From Nocardia vinacea (GTDB lineage Bacteria; Actinomycetota; Actinomycetes; Mycobacteriales; Mycobacteriaceae), in NCBI RefSeq assembly GCF_035920345.1, contig NZ_CP109149.1, positions 4,898,001 through 4,962,000 on the forward strand: a DNA stretch of 64,000 bases, given 5' to 3'. The notes under the pieces were generated by a model. It saw nothing but the letters and a program-made list of their open reading frames with translations. It was not told where the DNA came from and ran no database searches. Made by a program: the position numbers and the translations under genes. Positions 52,020-59,784 of this stretch are shown piece by piece; the first letter of the stretch is position 1, and every line of letters starts with the position of its first letter.

Positions 52020-53090
52020 TCAGTGCGGGGTGTAGCGCCAGATGCCGAGCATGGCCTGCTGGTCCAGCGGTTCGGCGGCGGTGTGCACGGTATCGTGCAG
52101 CCGCGCCAGTGCCGTGTCGGCGGGCAGACCCGCACCGATCAGCACCAATCGGGTCGTGCGCGATTCGCCGCGCGACCAGGAGTCCGGTTCGAAGACGATG
52201 TGACGACCGACCATGTGCAGCACGAACTTGCGGCGTTCGGCGGCGACCCCGAAGGCGGCGAAACCCTTGGCACGGAACAGGCCGGGCGGCGGATCCTCGA
52301 GGAATTCGACCAGGCGGCGCGGATCCAATTCCCGGTCGCTGGTGAAGGACACGCTGGTGTAGTCGTCGTGTAGATGCCGGTGCAGCCCGTAGCGACTGCT
52401 TGCAGGTCGCTCGAAAAGATCAGCATGGTCATGGTGGTCGTGGTCGTAGAGGAGTTCGTCGAAGCTCAATTGTTCGGCGACCCGCGGGATTTCCCGCAGT
52501 GGCTCGTCGAAGAGCAGGCCGGGGTCGATGCGGCCACGGGTGGTCGCGTATACCGGCACCTGCCCGATCAGCCCGGTGATCTCCTGCCGCAACCCGTCCA
52601 GCCGATCCCGCGGCACCCGATCGGCCTTGTTGAGCACCACCAGATCCGCCAGCCGCAGATGGGTGGCGAGTTCGGGATGACGCTCGCGACTGTCCGGGAA
52701 CTGCTCGGCATCGACCACCTCGACCAGACCGCCATAGCGGATGCGCGGATTCTCGCTGCCGACCACCATCCGAATCAGATTGCGCGGTTCGGCCAGTCCA
52801 CTGGCCTCGACCACGATCACGTCGATCTTGGCACGCGGCTGCGCGAGTTTGGTGAACAAGTCGTCGAGTTCGCCGACGTCCACCGCACAGCAGACGCACC
52901 CGTTGCCGAGCGACACCATCGCATCGACCTGCCCGGCCACCAGCATGGAATCAATATTGATGGCCCCGAAGTCGTTGACCACCACCCCGATCCGCGTGCC
53001 CCGGTTATTGCGCAGCAGATGATTGAGCAGCGTCGTCTTCCCGGACCCCAAGAACCCGGCGACGATCAAGACAGGAATCCGCTCGGCCAC
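52020..53090 (-). CDS. CobW/COG0523 family GTPase (metallochaperone type)
   Basis: A 356-residue G3E-family GTPase. The Walker A motif is LIVAGFLGSGKTTLLNHLL, the metal-binding CxCC motif is LGNGCVCCAVDVGEL, and NKAD appears in LVVLNKADRVPRD. A histidine-rich linker (YDHDHHDHAD) precedes the CobW C-terminal domain. Such proteins deliver zinc or other metals to enzymes. The linker contains FERPASSRY, encoded by a copy of the 24-bp palindromic repeat. GTG 53090 is chosen because the Walker strand begins eight residues later. No Zur box was seen upstream, where the long palindromic repeat lies. Confidence 0.9.
   Translation of the reverse strand: MAERIPVLIVAGFLGSGKTTLLNHLLRNNRGTRIGVVVNDFGAINIDSMLVAGQVDAMVSLGNGCVCCAVDVGELDDLFTKLAQPRAKIDVIVVEASGLAEPRNLIRMVVGSENPRIRYGGLVEVVDAEQFPDSRERHPELATHLRLADLVVLNKADRVPRDRLDGLRQEITGLIGQVPVYATTRGRIDPGLLFDEPLREIPRVAEQLSFDELLYDHDHHDHADLFERPASSRYGLHRHLHDDYTSVSFTSDRELDPRRLVEFLEDPPPGLFRAKGFAAFGVAAERRKFVLHMVGRHIVFEPDSWSRGESRTTRLVLIGAGLPADTALARLHDTVHTAAEPLDQQAMLGIWRYTPH
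52390..52413 (-). repeat. Short palindromic repeat, copy C, inside the CobW gene
   Basis: An exact inverted copy of the repeat at 9361-9384, here in frame within the histidine-rich linker region of the CobW-type GTPase gene. It encodes about nine residues (FERPASSRY) and does not break the frame. Confidence 0.85.
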
Positions 53091-53127
53091 CCGGCTGAGT
53101 CTATTGGCAGCGCCTGCGGCGTTGGGT

Positions 53128-53287
53128 GTTCGCGGCCCCCGGGTGTCTCGCGTCCGATCCTTTCGAGCGACCTGCGAGGAGTCGCTAGCGGTGCCGTCGA
53201 GACTCGCGCCTACGGCGCATACGCTTCGACGACTCGGCTGAGTTCGATGGCCGCGCCTTCGGCGCGGACGCGAGACGGGCCGCGAAC
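53128..53287. repeat. Long imperfect palindromic repeat, copy 2, with nested insertions
   Basis: This matches the element at 11613-11706 (GTTCGCGGCCC at the left end, GGGCCGCGAAC at the right) but is 160 bp. The extra length includes a segment of about 37 bp carrying the short palindromic repeat between TCGCGTCCGA and CGTCGAGACT, and a second segment near 53239-53268 (GCCGCGCCTTCGGCGCGG). It fills the gap between the CobW and amidase genes. Confidence 0.8.
53164..53187 (+). repeat. Short palindromic repeat, copy D (variant), nested in the long repeat
   Basis: CGAGCGACCTGC-GAGG-AGTCGCTA differs from the other three copies only at two of the four central bases. It sits inside long repeat copy 2 at a place where copy 1 has no such sequence, so it was inserted after the long element arose. 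Confidence 0.8.
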
Positions 53288-53363
53288 GTCGCTCGTAAGG
53301 CTCGCGCCGTGGTATTGCCGAACGCGGGCCACTCGCGACTACGTCCACAGTCAGGGGACCGTG

Positions 53364-54782
53364 TTACTTGGTCGGGCCGAGCAGGGTGCTGGCCAAGGTG
53401 TAGGCGAAGTTGATCAGCTCCGAGGTGACCGCGGTGTTGTCCATACCGAGGGACCTCGCCAGCGGGAGCATCATCTGGATGATCGTGCCGACCAAGGCGG
53501 GCAGGGCACCCGTCGTGCTCGGCGCGGTCTGGCCCGGCGACAACTGGGATCCGGGGGTTTGCCCCAAACCGGGCGACTGCGGGCTATTCGGCAAGAGTCC
53601 GTAACCCTGCGACTGCGGCGTGTTGGGCGACAGCCCGTAGCCCTGTGGTGAACCCGCCTGCGGAGCACTGGGCGACTGCGCCGATCCCGGTGTCTGCGAA
53701 TCGGGTGAGCTCGGCACCTGTGCGTAGCCAGGTGCCTGTGCGTACCCCTGCGGCGGATTCGGTGACGCGGGTGCGGTCGGCGCCGTCCCCGCGGAATTCG
53801 GCACTGCCGCGGGCTCAGGAACGGCCTGCGGCTGCGGGATAGCCGAAGCCTGCGCTCCACCAGGGACCTGCTGTGCACCGGGAGCCTGCGGAACCGACTC
53901 TGCCTGTGGAGTATTCGATAGCGGAGCCGAGGCAGGCCGATCGGTCGACCCGGGCTGCGCCGGAACCGTCCCCAGTGCCGCCGTCGCCTGCTGTGGTGCG
54001 CCGAGCAGGAAGCCCACCAGGCCGGTCGTTATGGCCAGGGCGTGTTTGACCTGCCCCTCCGGACTCTCCAGCAGTGCCGCGTCCTCGCCGTTGGCGCCGT
54101 TGCCCATCTCGATGAAAACATCGGGCACGGTAGTCATCGCCGGACCAGCCACATCCGCGCGGGTCTGCAGACCGTCCTGTGCGCCCGCATAATTCGCTGC
54201 CGGGAATCCGGCCTCTAGATACGCGTCACGCACCGCCTTCGTCGCCGCCAGCCCGGCCCCGGACTGGACCTGGTCGGCCTTCGGATCCGGGATCGGCAGC
54301 TGCGGCACGATCAGATGGAAGCCGCGGTCCTGCGCCGGTGCCCCATCGGCGTGGATGCTCACCGCGACATCGGAGCCGGAGGCGTTGGCGGCCTGCGCGC
54401 GTTCGTCGACGCAGCCGCCCCAGCCGGAGTCGTCCTGGCGGCTGAGCACCACCTTGGCGCCCAGATCCTGCAGGGCGGCCCGGACCAGGTCGGCCACCTT
54501 CCAGTTGATGGTGTGCTCCGGCACGCCGTTGACCGTGGTCATGCCGGTGGTCTGGCAGTCCTTGGTGCCGCCGCGACCGTCGCTCACTTGCTTCGCCAAG
54601 TTCTCGGCGTGGTTGGGCCCCTGATGACCCGGGTCGAGGAATATCGTTTTGCCTGCGAGTTTCGTGGACATATCCGGCGATGCCGGATCGGCGATCGCGG
54701 CCGGGGTCAGCCCCGACAGCGTCACCACCACGGCGGCCGTGACGGCGCCGCAGATTCCGGTACTGATGATGCTTGGCTTCAT
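53364..54782 (-). CDS. Secreted N-acetylmuramoyl-L-alanine amidase (Amidase_3)
   Basis: A 472-residue exported cell-wall hydrolase that cleaves the bond between muramic acid and the stem peptide. A signal peptide (about 1-32, ending near AAIADPAS) precedes the zinc amidase domain (about 44-255): TIFLDPGHQG supplies a zinc His, EHTINWKVAD a Glu, SIHADGAP the second His, and VFIEMGNGAN the catalytic Glu. The domain resembles Rv3717. The remaining 200 residues are rich in Pro, Gln, Ser and Gly with imperfect repeats (PQGYGLSPNTPQ, QGYGLLPNSPQ), probably a wall-spanning linker, and a short hydrophobic C-terminal segment. A 16-bp palindrome lies upstream. Confidence 0.9.
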   Translation of the reverse strand: MKPSIISTGICGAVTAAVVVTLSGLTPAAIADPASPDMSTKLAGKTIFLDPGHQGPNHAENLAKQVSDGRGGTKDCQTTGMTTVNGVPEHTINWKVADLVRAALQDLGAKVVLSRQDDSGWGGCVDERAQAANASGSDVAVSIHADGAPAQDRGFHLIVPQLPIPDPKADQVQSGAGLAATKAVRDAYLEAGFPAANYAGAQDGLQTRADVAGPAMTTVPDVFIEMGNGANGEDAALLESPEGQVKHALAITTGLVGFLLGAPQQATAALGTVPAQPGSTDRPASAPLSNTPQAESVPQAPGAQQVPGGAQASAIPQPQAVPEPAAVPNSAGTAPTAPASPNPPQGYAQAPGYAQVPSSPDSQTPGSAQSPSAPQAGSPQGYGLSPNTPQSQGYGLLPNSPQSPGLGQTPGSQLSPGQTAPSTTGALPALVGTIIQMMLPLARSLGMDNTAVTSELINFAYTLASTLLGPTK

Positions 54783-54903
54783 GTGCGGTGTCGGTGCCCC
54801 GGGACGGGGCACCCCTCCCTTCCCACTAGTAACACCAAACCCAGTGGTTCACTCTGGCAACGCCAGCATCAGCAAAGCAAGCTACGTTATCGAAATGTTA
54901 TCG

Positions 54904-54919
54904 ATATGCTCGAGCATAT
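54904..54919. promoter_or_regulatory. 16-bp perfect palindrome upstream of the amidase gene
   Basis: ATATGCTCGAGCATAT is fully self-complementary and lies 122 bp upstream of the amidase start in an unusually AT-rich patch (54880-54930). A direct repeat GTTATCGA occurs just before it. It is a good operator candidate, regulator unknown. Confidence 0.45.
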
Positions 54920-54989
54920 TACCGCTGATCAGACGACCAAAACGCGGCTCACACCGCCGTGAAACGGGGATTGCCAACCGGATGCGGGC

Positions 54990-55565
54990 TCAGGCCCCGA
55001 TCGGCAAGCTACGCAACGACCGCAGCGCATAGTGCACCCGGGTCTTGACCGTGCCGACCGGGACGCCGAAGTCATCGGCCACCTCTTGATAGGCCCGATC
55101 CCGCAGGATCACCTCCACCACCGCCGCGCGCTGCGATTCGGGCAGCCTGGCGAGTAGATCGGCGACGAGCAGACCGTCGACGAGACGCTCGGCGAAGTCC
55201 GGATTCGCGAAGCGGACATCGCTGAGCTCGGTAATCTCGTCCCAATTGGTATCCGCAGGCCGTGCCGCGCGGGCGCGGGCGATATCGATCATGACGTTGC
55301 GTTCGATGGCGAGCAGCCAGGTGCGCACCGTGCCCTTGCGCTCGTCGAACCCTGCGCACGAGCGCCAGGCTCGCAGCAGCGTCTCCTGCACGGCGTGTTC
55401 AGCGAGGCCCGAATCGCCGAGTCCGCGCATGGCGCGCCAATGTAGTAGCGCCCGGTCCGCGGCAAGCACGGCGGCGAGCCCATCGTCGTTACAAAGCCCA
55501 GCACATGCCACCCCGCAAGTCGACCGCCTGCCCGCGACATCGACCACCGGACAAATACCACTCAT
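54990..55565 (-). CDS. ECF-type RNA polymerase sigma factor
   Basis: A 191-residue sigma-70 family protein with region 2 (GLAEHAVQETLLRAWRSCAG, VRTWLLAIERNVMIDIARAR) and region 4 (LPESQRAAVVEVILRDRAYQ, VPVGTVKTRVHYALRSLRSL). The N-terminal 28 residues contain four cysteines (ICPVV, STCGVACAGLC), unusual for this class. No anti-sigma gene is adjacent. It is on the same strand and just upstream of the amidase gene, which may be among its targets (inference). Confidence 0.9.
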   Translation of the reverse strand: MSGICPVVDVAGRRSTCGVACAGLCNDDGLAAVLAADRALLHWRAMRGLGDSGLAEHAVQETLLRAWRSCAGFDERKGTVRTWLLAIERNVMIDIARARAARPADTNWDEITELSDVRFANPDFAERLVDGLLVADLLARLPESQRAAVVEVILRDRAYQEVADDFGVPVGTVKTRVHYALRSLRSLPIGA

Positions 55566-55733
55566 ACAACAGATATCGCGAGAATCCTTGCGAGTGGAAT
55601 CACGGCCGACCGCAATCTGGCGATTCCACCGAAATCGACCGTCGAGTCTGGTAGACCTTGGCCCCGGAGATACGGGGATCTCCGCAGGTCAGCCGCCAGT
55701 GGCGGCCAGAGCACAATTCGAGGAGACAGCAGT

Positions 55734-56099
55734 ATGCGTGCAAGCACGCTCGTGATCGCGGGGGCGATGGCGTCCACCGTGACACTGCTGGGCACCGGGA
55801 CCGCGGCCGCCCAGCCCCGCAACACCATCACCGAGGATGGCGTCTACCTGGTCGGCGTCGATATCTTCCCCGGTACCTGGGAGGGCCAAGGCACCCCCGA
55901 CCCGGCGGTCGGCTGCGACTGGCGGCGGCTGCGCAAGGTCGAAGGCGATAACACCGATCAGCACTACATCATCAATAACGACTTCACCAGGAACCGTCCG
56001 GTCCGCGCCGAGATCGCGCCGACCGATGTCGCCTTCAAGACGGTGAACTGCGGCGCCTGGCACATGTTGCCACCGAGCACGGGCTCATTCGGCGGCTGA
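55734..56099 (+). CDS. Small secreted protein of unknown function
   Basis: A 121-residue protein with a clear signal peptide (RASTLVIAGAMASTVTLLG, cleavage near AAAQP). The mature part, DGVYLVGVDIFPGTWEGQG ... CDWRRL ... NCGAWHML, matches a small beta domain found in many actinobacterial exported proteins and kinase ectodomains (pattern DGxYxVGxDIxPGTY ... GCxWxRL ... GCGxW), with two cysteines that could form a disulfide. Function is unknown. It stands alone, divergent from the sigma factor gene. Confidence 0.82.
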   Translation: MRASTLVIAGAMASTVTLLGTGTAAAQPRNTITEDGVYLVGVDIFPGTWEGQGTPDPAVGCDWRRLRKVEGDNTDQHYIINNDFTRNRPVRAEIAPTDVAFKTVNCGAWHMLPPSTGSFGG

Positions 56100-56152
56100 G
56101 TCGAACCCACGGGATATTGACTCGCGTTCAGTAACCGCTATGGTTCGCAACC

Positions 56153-56902
56153 ATGACCCGGAGCAAAATCCTGATCACCGGCGCGAGCGCCGGACTCGGT
56201 GCGGCCATGGCGCGGAATTTCGCCGCCAAGGGCCGTGACCTGGCTCTATGCTCCCGACGCCTGGACGCGCTCGAGGCCCTGCGCGACGAACTCACCGCCG
56301 CGCACTCGGGCATTACCGTCGCGGTCCGCGCGCTCGACGTCGATGACCATGCGGCCGTCCCACGGGTTTTCGCGGAGCTGCGCGATGAACTCGGTGGAGT
56401 GGATCGGGTGATCGTCAATGCCGGCATCGGCAAGGGTGCGCGGATCGGCACCGGCCGTGCGGATGCCAATATCGCCACGGCCACCACCAATTTCGTCAGC
56501 GCCCTCGCCCAGACCGAGGCGGCGCTGGAGATCTTTCGTGCCCAGGAGTCGGGGCACCTTGTGCTGGTGTCGTCGATGAGCGCGGTGCGCGGCTTGCCGG
56601 GTAAGAAGGCCGCATATTCCGCGAGCAAGGCCGGACTGGCCGCCCTCGGTGAGGCGCTGACGGTCGAATTCGCCAACTCGCCGATCGCGGTGACCACTCT
56701 GCTTCCCGGATTCATCGCCACCGATATGGCGGCGAAGGCCGGTGATGCACGCATGGTCACGCCATTGGCGAAGGGCGTCGCGGCGATGGTGCGGGCGATC
56801 GAGCACGAGAAGATTCGCGCCTGCGTTCCCGGTTGGCCGTGGCGGCTCATCGATGTGGTGCTGCCGCATCTGCCCGGCGCGGTTGTCACTCGGATGAGCT
56901 GA
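56153..56902 (+). CDS. Short-chain dehydrogenase/reductase
   Basis: A 249-residue SDR. The cofactor loop is ILITGASAGLGAAMARNFA, the structural NAG is VIVNAGIGKG, the catalytic Ser is in LVLVSSMSAVRG, and the YxxxK pair is AYSASKAGLAAL. The substrate is unknown. Arginines after the second strand (CSRRLDAL) favour NADP(H). It lies 66 bp upstream of the MFS gene and may share its transcript. Confidence 0.92.
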   Translation: MTRSKILITGASAGLGAAMARNFAAKGRDLALCSRRLDALEALRDELTAAHSGITVAVRALDVDDHAAVPRVFAELRDELGGVDRVIVNAGIGKGARIGTGRADANIATATTNFVSALAQTEAALEIFRAQESGHLVLVSSMSAVRGLPGKKAAYSASKAGLAALGEALTVEFANSPIAVTTLLPGFIATDMAAKAGDARMVTPLAKGVAAMVRAIEHEKIRACVPGWPWRLIDVVLPHLPGAVVTRMS

Positions 56903-56968
56903 GCCGCTTCGGCATTGACGGCCTGAACCCGCCAGAAGTCGGCGGCTGGGATTGCTGGACTGGAGCGC

Positions 56969-58171
56969 ATGTCCACAGCTCTCGCGCCCTGCCCCAGCAC
57001 CGTCGCCCGGCCGCCGCTGATCCGGTGGCTCGCCGTCGTCGCGGTGATGCTCGGCATCTTCTCGATCGTGACCACCGAGATTCTGCCGATCGGCCTGCTG
57101 ACCTCGATCGGAGCCGATTTCACGATCTCGGACGGCATGGCGGGGCTGATGATGACCCTGCCCGGTCTGCTGGCCGCGATCGCCGCGCCCCTGGTGACCG
57201 TCGCTGCCGCGCGGATCGATCGCCGACTGTTGCTGTGCGGCTGCACGTTATTGCTGGTGATCGCCAATGCGGTGGCCGCGCTCGCACCGGAGTTCTGGGT
57301 GGTGCTGGCCTCTCGCGTGCTGATCGGGATCACCATCGGCGGCTACTGGTCGATCGCGGCCGGACTGGCCGGCCGGTTGGTGCCGCCGGAGTCGGTGCAC
57401 CGGGCGACGGCGGTGATCTTCTCCTCCGTTCCGCTCGGCTCGGTGCTCGGCGTGCCCGCGGGCACCTTTGTCGGCAACGTCGCGGGCTGGCGGGCCGCGG
57501 TCGTGGTCTTGGGCTTGATGTCCGCGGTGGTGCTGGTGCTGCTCGCGGTCGCACTGCCCGCGCTGCCCGCCGAGCAGGCCCTTCGCCTGACCACGCTGCG
57601 CATCGGTCTGCGCGGTGCGGGCATCCGAATCGCTTTGCTGGCAACGTTTTTCGTGGTGATCGCACAGTTCGGCACCTACACCTACGTCACGCCGTTCCTG
57701 GAGCAGGTCACCGGGGTGAGTGCGGGCACGATCACGGTGCTGCTGCTGATCTACGGTGTGGCGGGCATTGCCGGGAACTTCCTCGGCGGCACCCTGCTCG
57801 GCCGTCCCCGTCTCGCGCTCGGCTTCGCGGCGAGTGCGATGGCGGCCGCGATGCTGCTGCTGCCGTCGCTGGGGCGCTGGGAGTTCGGTGCGATCGCGCT
57901 GCTCATCGTGTGGGGTATCGGATACGGCGGTGTGCCGGTGGTGCTGCAGACCTGGTTCGCCGCTGCGCTGCCCGATGCGCCCGAGGTGGCATCGGTGCTG
58001 TTCACCGCGTCGTTCCAGGCGACCTTCTGTGTAGGTGCGCTGGCCGGCGGGGTGATCGTGGATCGGACGTCGCCCGGGACGGTGCTGCTGTGCGGCGGTG
58101 CGACCATACTGCTCGTATTGCTCATTACCTCCGGGGTAATCGACGCGCGCCGGGTGCATCGGGCAGGCTGA
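56969..58171 (+). CDS. MFS transporter (drug or sugar efflux type)
   Basis: A 400-residue membrane protein with 12 predicted helices, resembling the DHA1 AraJ/Cmr-type efflux subfamily: VTTEILPIGLLTSIGADFTI at the N-terminus (the TExLPxGLL pattern of that group), ARIDRRLLLCGCTLLL in the loop 2-3 region, and GGTLLGRPRLALGF in the second half. The exported compound is unknown. GGAG lies 4 bp before the ATG. It precedes the thioesterase gene by 4 bp. Confidence 0.9.
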   Translation: MSTALAPCPSTVARPPLIRWLAVVAVMLGIFSIVTTEILPIGLLTSIGADFTISDGMAGLMMTLPGLLAAIAAPLVTVAAARIDRRLLLCGCTLLLVIANAVAALAPEFWVVLASRVLIGITIGGYWSIAAGLAGRLVPPESVHRATAVIFSSVPLGSVLGVPAGTFVGNVAGWRAAVVVLGLMSAVVLVLLAVALPALPAEQALRLTTLRIGLRGAGIRIALLATFFVVIAQFGTYTYVTPFLEQVTGVSAGTITVLLLIYGVAGIAGNFLGGTLLGRPRLALGFAASAMAAAMLLLPSLGRWEFGAIALLIVWGIGYGGVPVVLQTWFAAALPDAPEVASVLFTASFQATFCVGALAGGVIVDRTSPGTVLLCGGATILLVLLITSGVIDARRVHRAG

Positions 58172-58175
58172 CTTC

Positions 58176-58577
58176 ATGATCGATGAGGTGGGCACCAAGC
58201 TCTTTCACCAGTCCATGCCGTTCACCGAGCGCCTCGGAGTCGAGGTGCTCGAACACGGCACCGAATTGGTGCGCAGTCGGATCGCCTGGGACGAATCGCT
58301 GTGCACGCTGGGCGGAGTGCTGCACGGCGGGGTGCTGATGTCGCTCGCCGATGGGACCGCCGCGGTGTGTGCGTTCCTGAATCTGCCCGAGGGCAAGCAG
58401 GGCACGACGACGGTCGAATCCAAGACGAATTTCCTGCGGGCCGTGCGTTCCGGCTATGCGACCGCGACAGCGCGACCGCTACACGCGGGACGGTCGTTCA
58501 TCGTGGTGGAGACCGAAATCCGTGACGACTCGGACAAACTGGTCGCCAAAGTGACCCAGACCCAAGCCGTCCTCTGA
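58176..58577 (+). CDS. PaaI-type hotdog thioesterase
   Basis: A 133-residue single hotdog domain. LGGVLHGGVLMSLADGTAAV matches the PaaI signature (HGGxxxxLxD) carrying the catalytic residues, and the central strand TTTVESKTNFLRAVRSG is typical. It should hydrolyse acyl- or aryl-CoA thioesters. It starts 4 bp after the MFS stop and is convergent, with a 3-bp gap, with the cyclopropane synthase gene. Confidence 0.92.
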   Translation: MIDEVGTKLFHQSMPFTERLGVEVLEHGTELVRSRIAWDESLCTLGGVLHGGVLMSLADGTAAVCAFLNLPEGKQGTTTVESKTNFLRAVRSGYATATARPLHAGRSFIVVETEIRDDSDKLVAKVTQTQAVL

Positions 58578-58580
58578 TCC

Positions 58581-59438
58581 TCACTTCACCAATGTGAACT
58601 GCATGACATCGATGTGCCCGCTGCGGAAGTACCGGGCACATCCGGTGAGGTATTTCAAATATCTGGCGTAGACCTCCTCCGAGGCGATCCGCACCGCCTC
58701 GTTGTGATGGTCCGCCAGCGCGTGCGCCCACTGATCCAGCGTGCGTGCGTAATGCAGGCGCAGCGGCTGCATCCGCTCGGTGCCGAATCCGGCCTGCCCA
58801 GCCAGGCGGGTGACCTCGGCGGGCTGGGGCAGCTGCCCGCCGGGGAAGATCTCGCGCCTGATGAAGATGTGGAAAAGCGCGGCCTCCCTGGTCACCGGAA
58901 TATTCATGCGGCGTAGGTCGTTGAGCGAATGGCCGATGATCGTATGCAGTAGCATCCGGCCATCGGGCGGGAGCATGCGGTAACAGCGCTCGAAAAATGC
59001 CGGGTATCGCTCGCGGCGGAAATGTTCGAACGCACCGATGCTGACGATCCGATCCACACCCCCGTCGAACTCCTCCCAGCCCTGCAGCCGAATCTCGACG
59101 CCCGCCACACCGCGCCGATCGATCTCCGAGCGGACGTGCTCGTACTGATTGCGGCTCAAGGTGAGACCGACGACCTTCACGCCATAACGCTCGACCGCAC
59201 GGAACATCGTTGCGCCCCAACCGCATCCGATATCGAGCAAGGTCATCCCGGGCCGCAGATCCAGTTTGCCGAGCGCGAGATCGATCTTGGCGAGTTGGGC
59301 TTGTTCGAGGGTCATATCGTCGCGCTCGAAGTAGGCGCAACTGTAGGTCATCGAGGGGTCGAGGAATAGTCGGTAGAAGTCGTCGGAGACGTCGTAGTGC
59401 GATTGGACTTGCTGGTAGAACGGTTCGAGTTCGGCCAT
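58581..59438 (-). CDS. Cyclopropane-fatty-acyl-phospholipid/mycolic acid synthase family methyltransferase
   Basis: A 285-residue SAM methyltransferase of the CmaA/MmaA/CFA type. QSHYDVSDDFYRLFLDPSMT, YSCAYFERDDMTLEQAQ, LLDIGCGWGATM (SAM site), LTLSRNQYEHVR, SIGAFEHFRRERYPAFF and IRREIFPGGQLPQP all match mycolic acid cyclopropane synthases (about 287-300 residues). It should methylenate or methylate double bonds in meromycolate or phospholipid chains. ATG 59438 has AGGGG upstream. It is divergent from rho. Confidence 0.93.
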   Translation of the reverse strand: MAELEPFYQQVQSHYDVSDDFYRLFLDPSMTYSCAYFERDDMTLEQAQLAKIDLALGKLDLRPGMTLLDIGCGWGATMFRAVERYGVKVVGLTLSRNQYEHVRSEIDRRGVAGVEIRLQGWEEFDGGVDRIVSIGAFEHFRRERYPAFFERCYRMLPPDGRMLLHTIIGHSLNDLRRMNIPVTREAALFHIFIRREIFPGGQLPQPAEVTRLAGQAGFGTERMQPLRLHYARTLDQWAHALADHHNEAVRIASEEVYARYLKYLTGCARYFRSGHIDVMQFTLVK

Positions 59439-59784
59439 TGCAGCCCCTGCCTTCGGTCGGTCCTGGCTGGATATGGACTGATACGAGACACACCGTCGAG
59501 CCGTTCGCATGAACGGCTACCGATACGAAAACGTGGCCTGCTGCGTTCGCCGTGGCCGAGTTGTGACCATTGCGCGACAGCCGCTGGACGAGGTATCCTC
59601 GGCCAAGTCCTTGTGGATGTTGGTATCCCGGCCGATCAGAGCCGAACTCCCGCAAGATTTCTCAACTTCCCGACCACGATGGTGGTCCACCTCGTTCCCG
59701 GAGCCCACAGGGACATTCACCGCAGCGAGCCGAATCGCCGCTGCCTCACACGGCCGTTCGCCGTACCCATGCAAAGGAAAACCC
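59439..59784. other. Intergenic region, 346 bp, divergent cyclopropane synthase/rho promoters
   Basis: No gene is supported, although a frame joined to rho stays open from 59509. The hairpin at 59499-59518 is the only clear element. The stretch from 59520 to 59784 would be the rho leader; autoregulatory attenuation in it cannot be judged by eye. Confidence 0.5.
59499..59518. promoter_or_regulatory. Hairpin in the rho/cyclopropane synthase intergenic region
   Basis: AGCCGTTC (59499-59506) and GAACGGCT (59511-59518) form perfect 8-bp arms with loop GCAT. It may be an operator or a leader hairpin. Confidence 0.4.
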
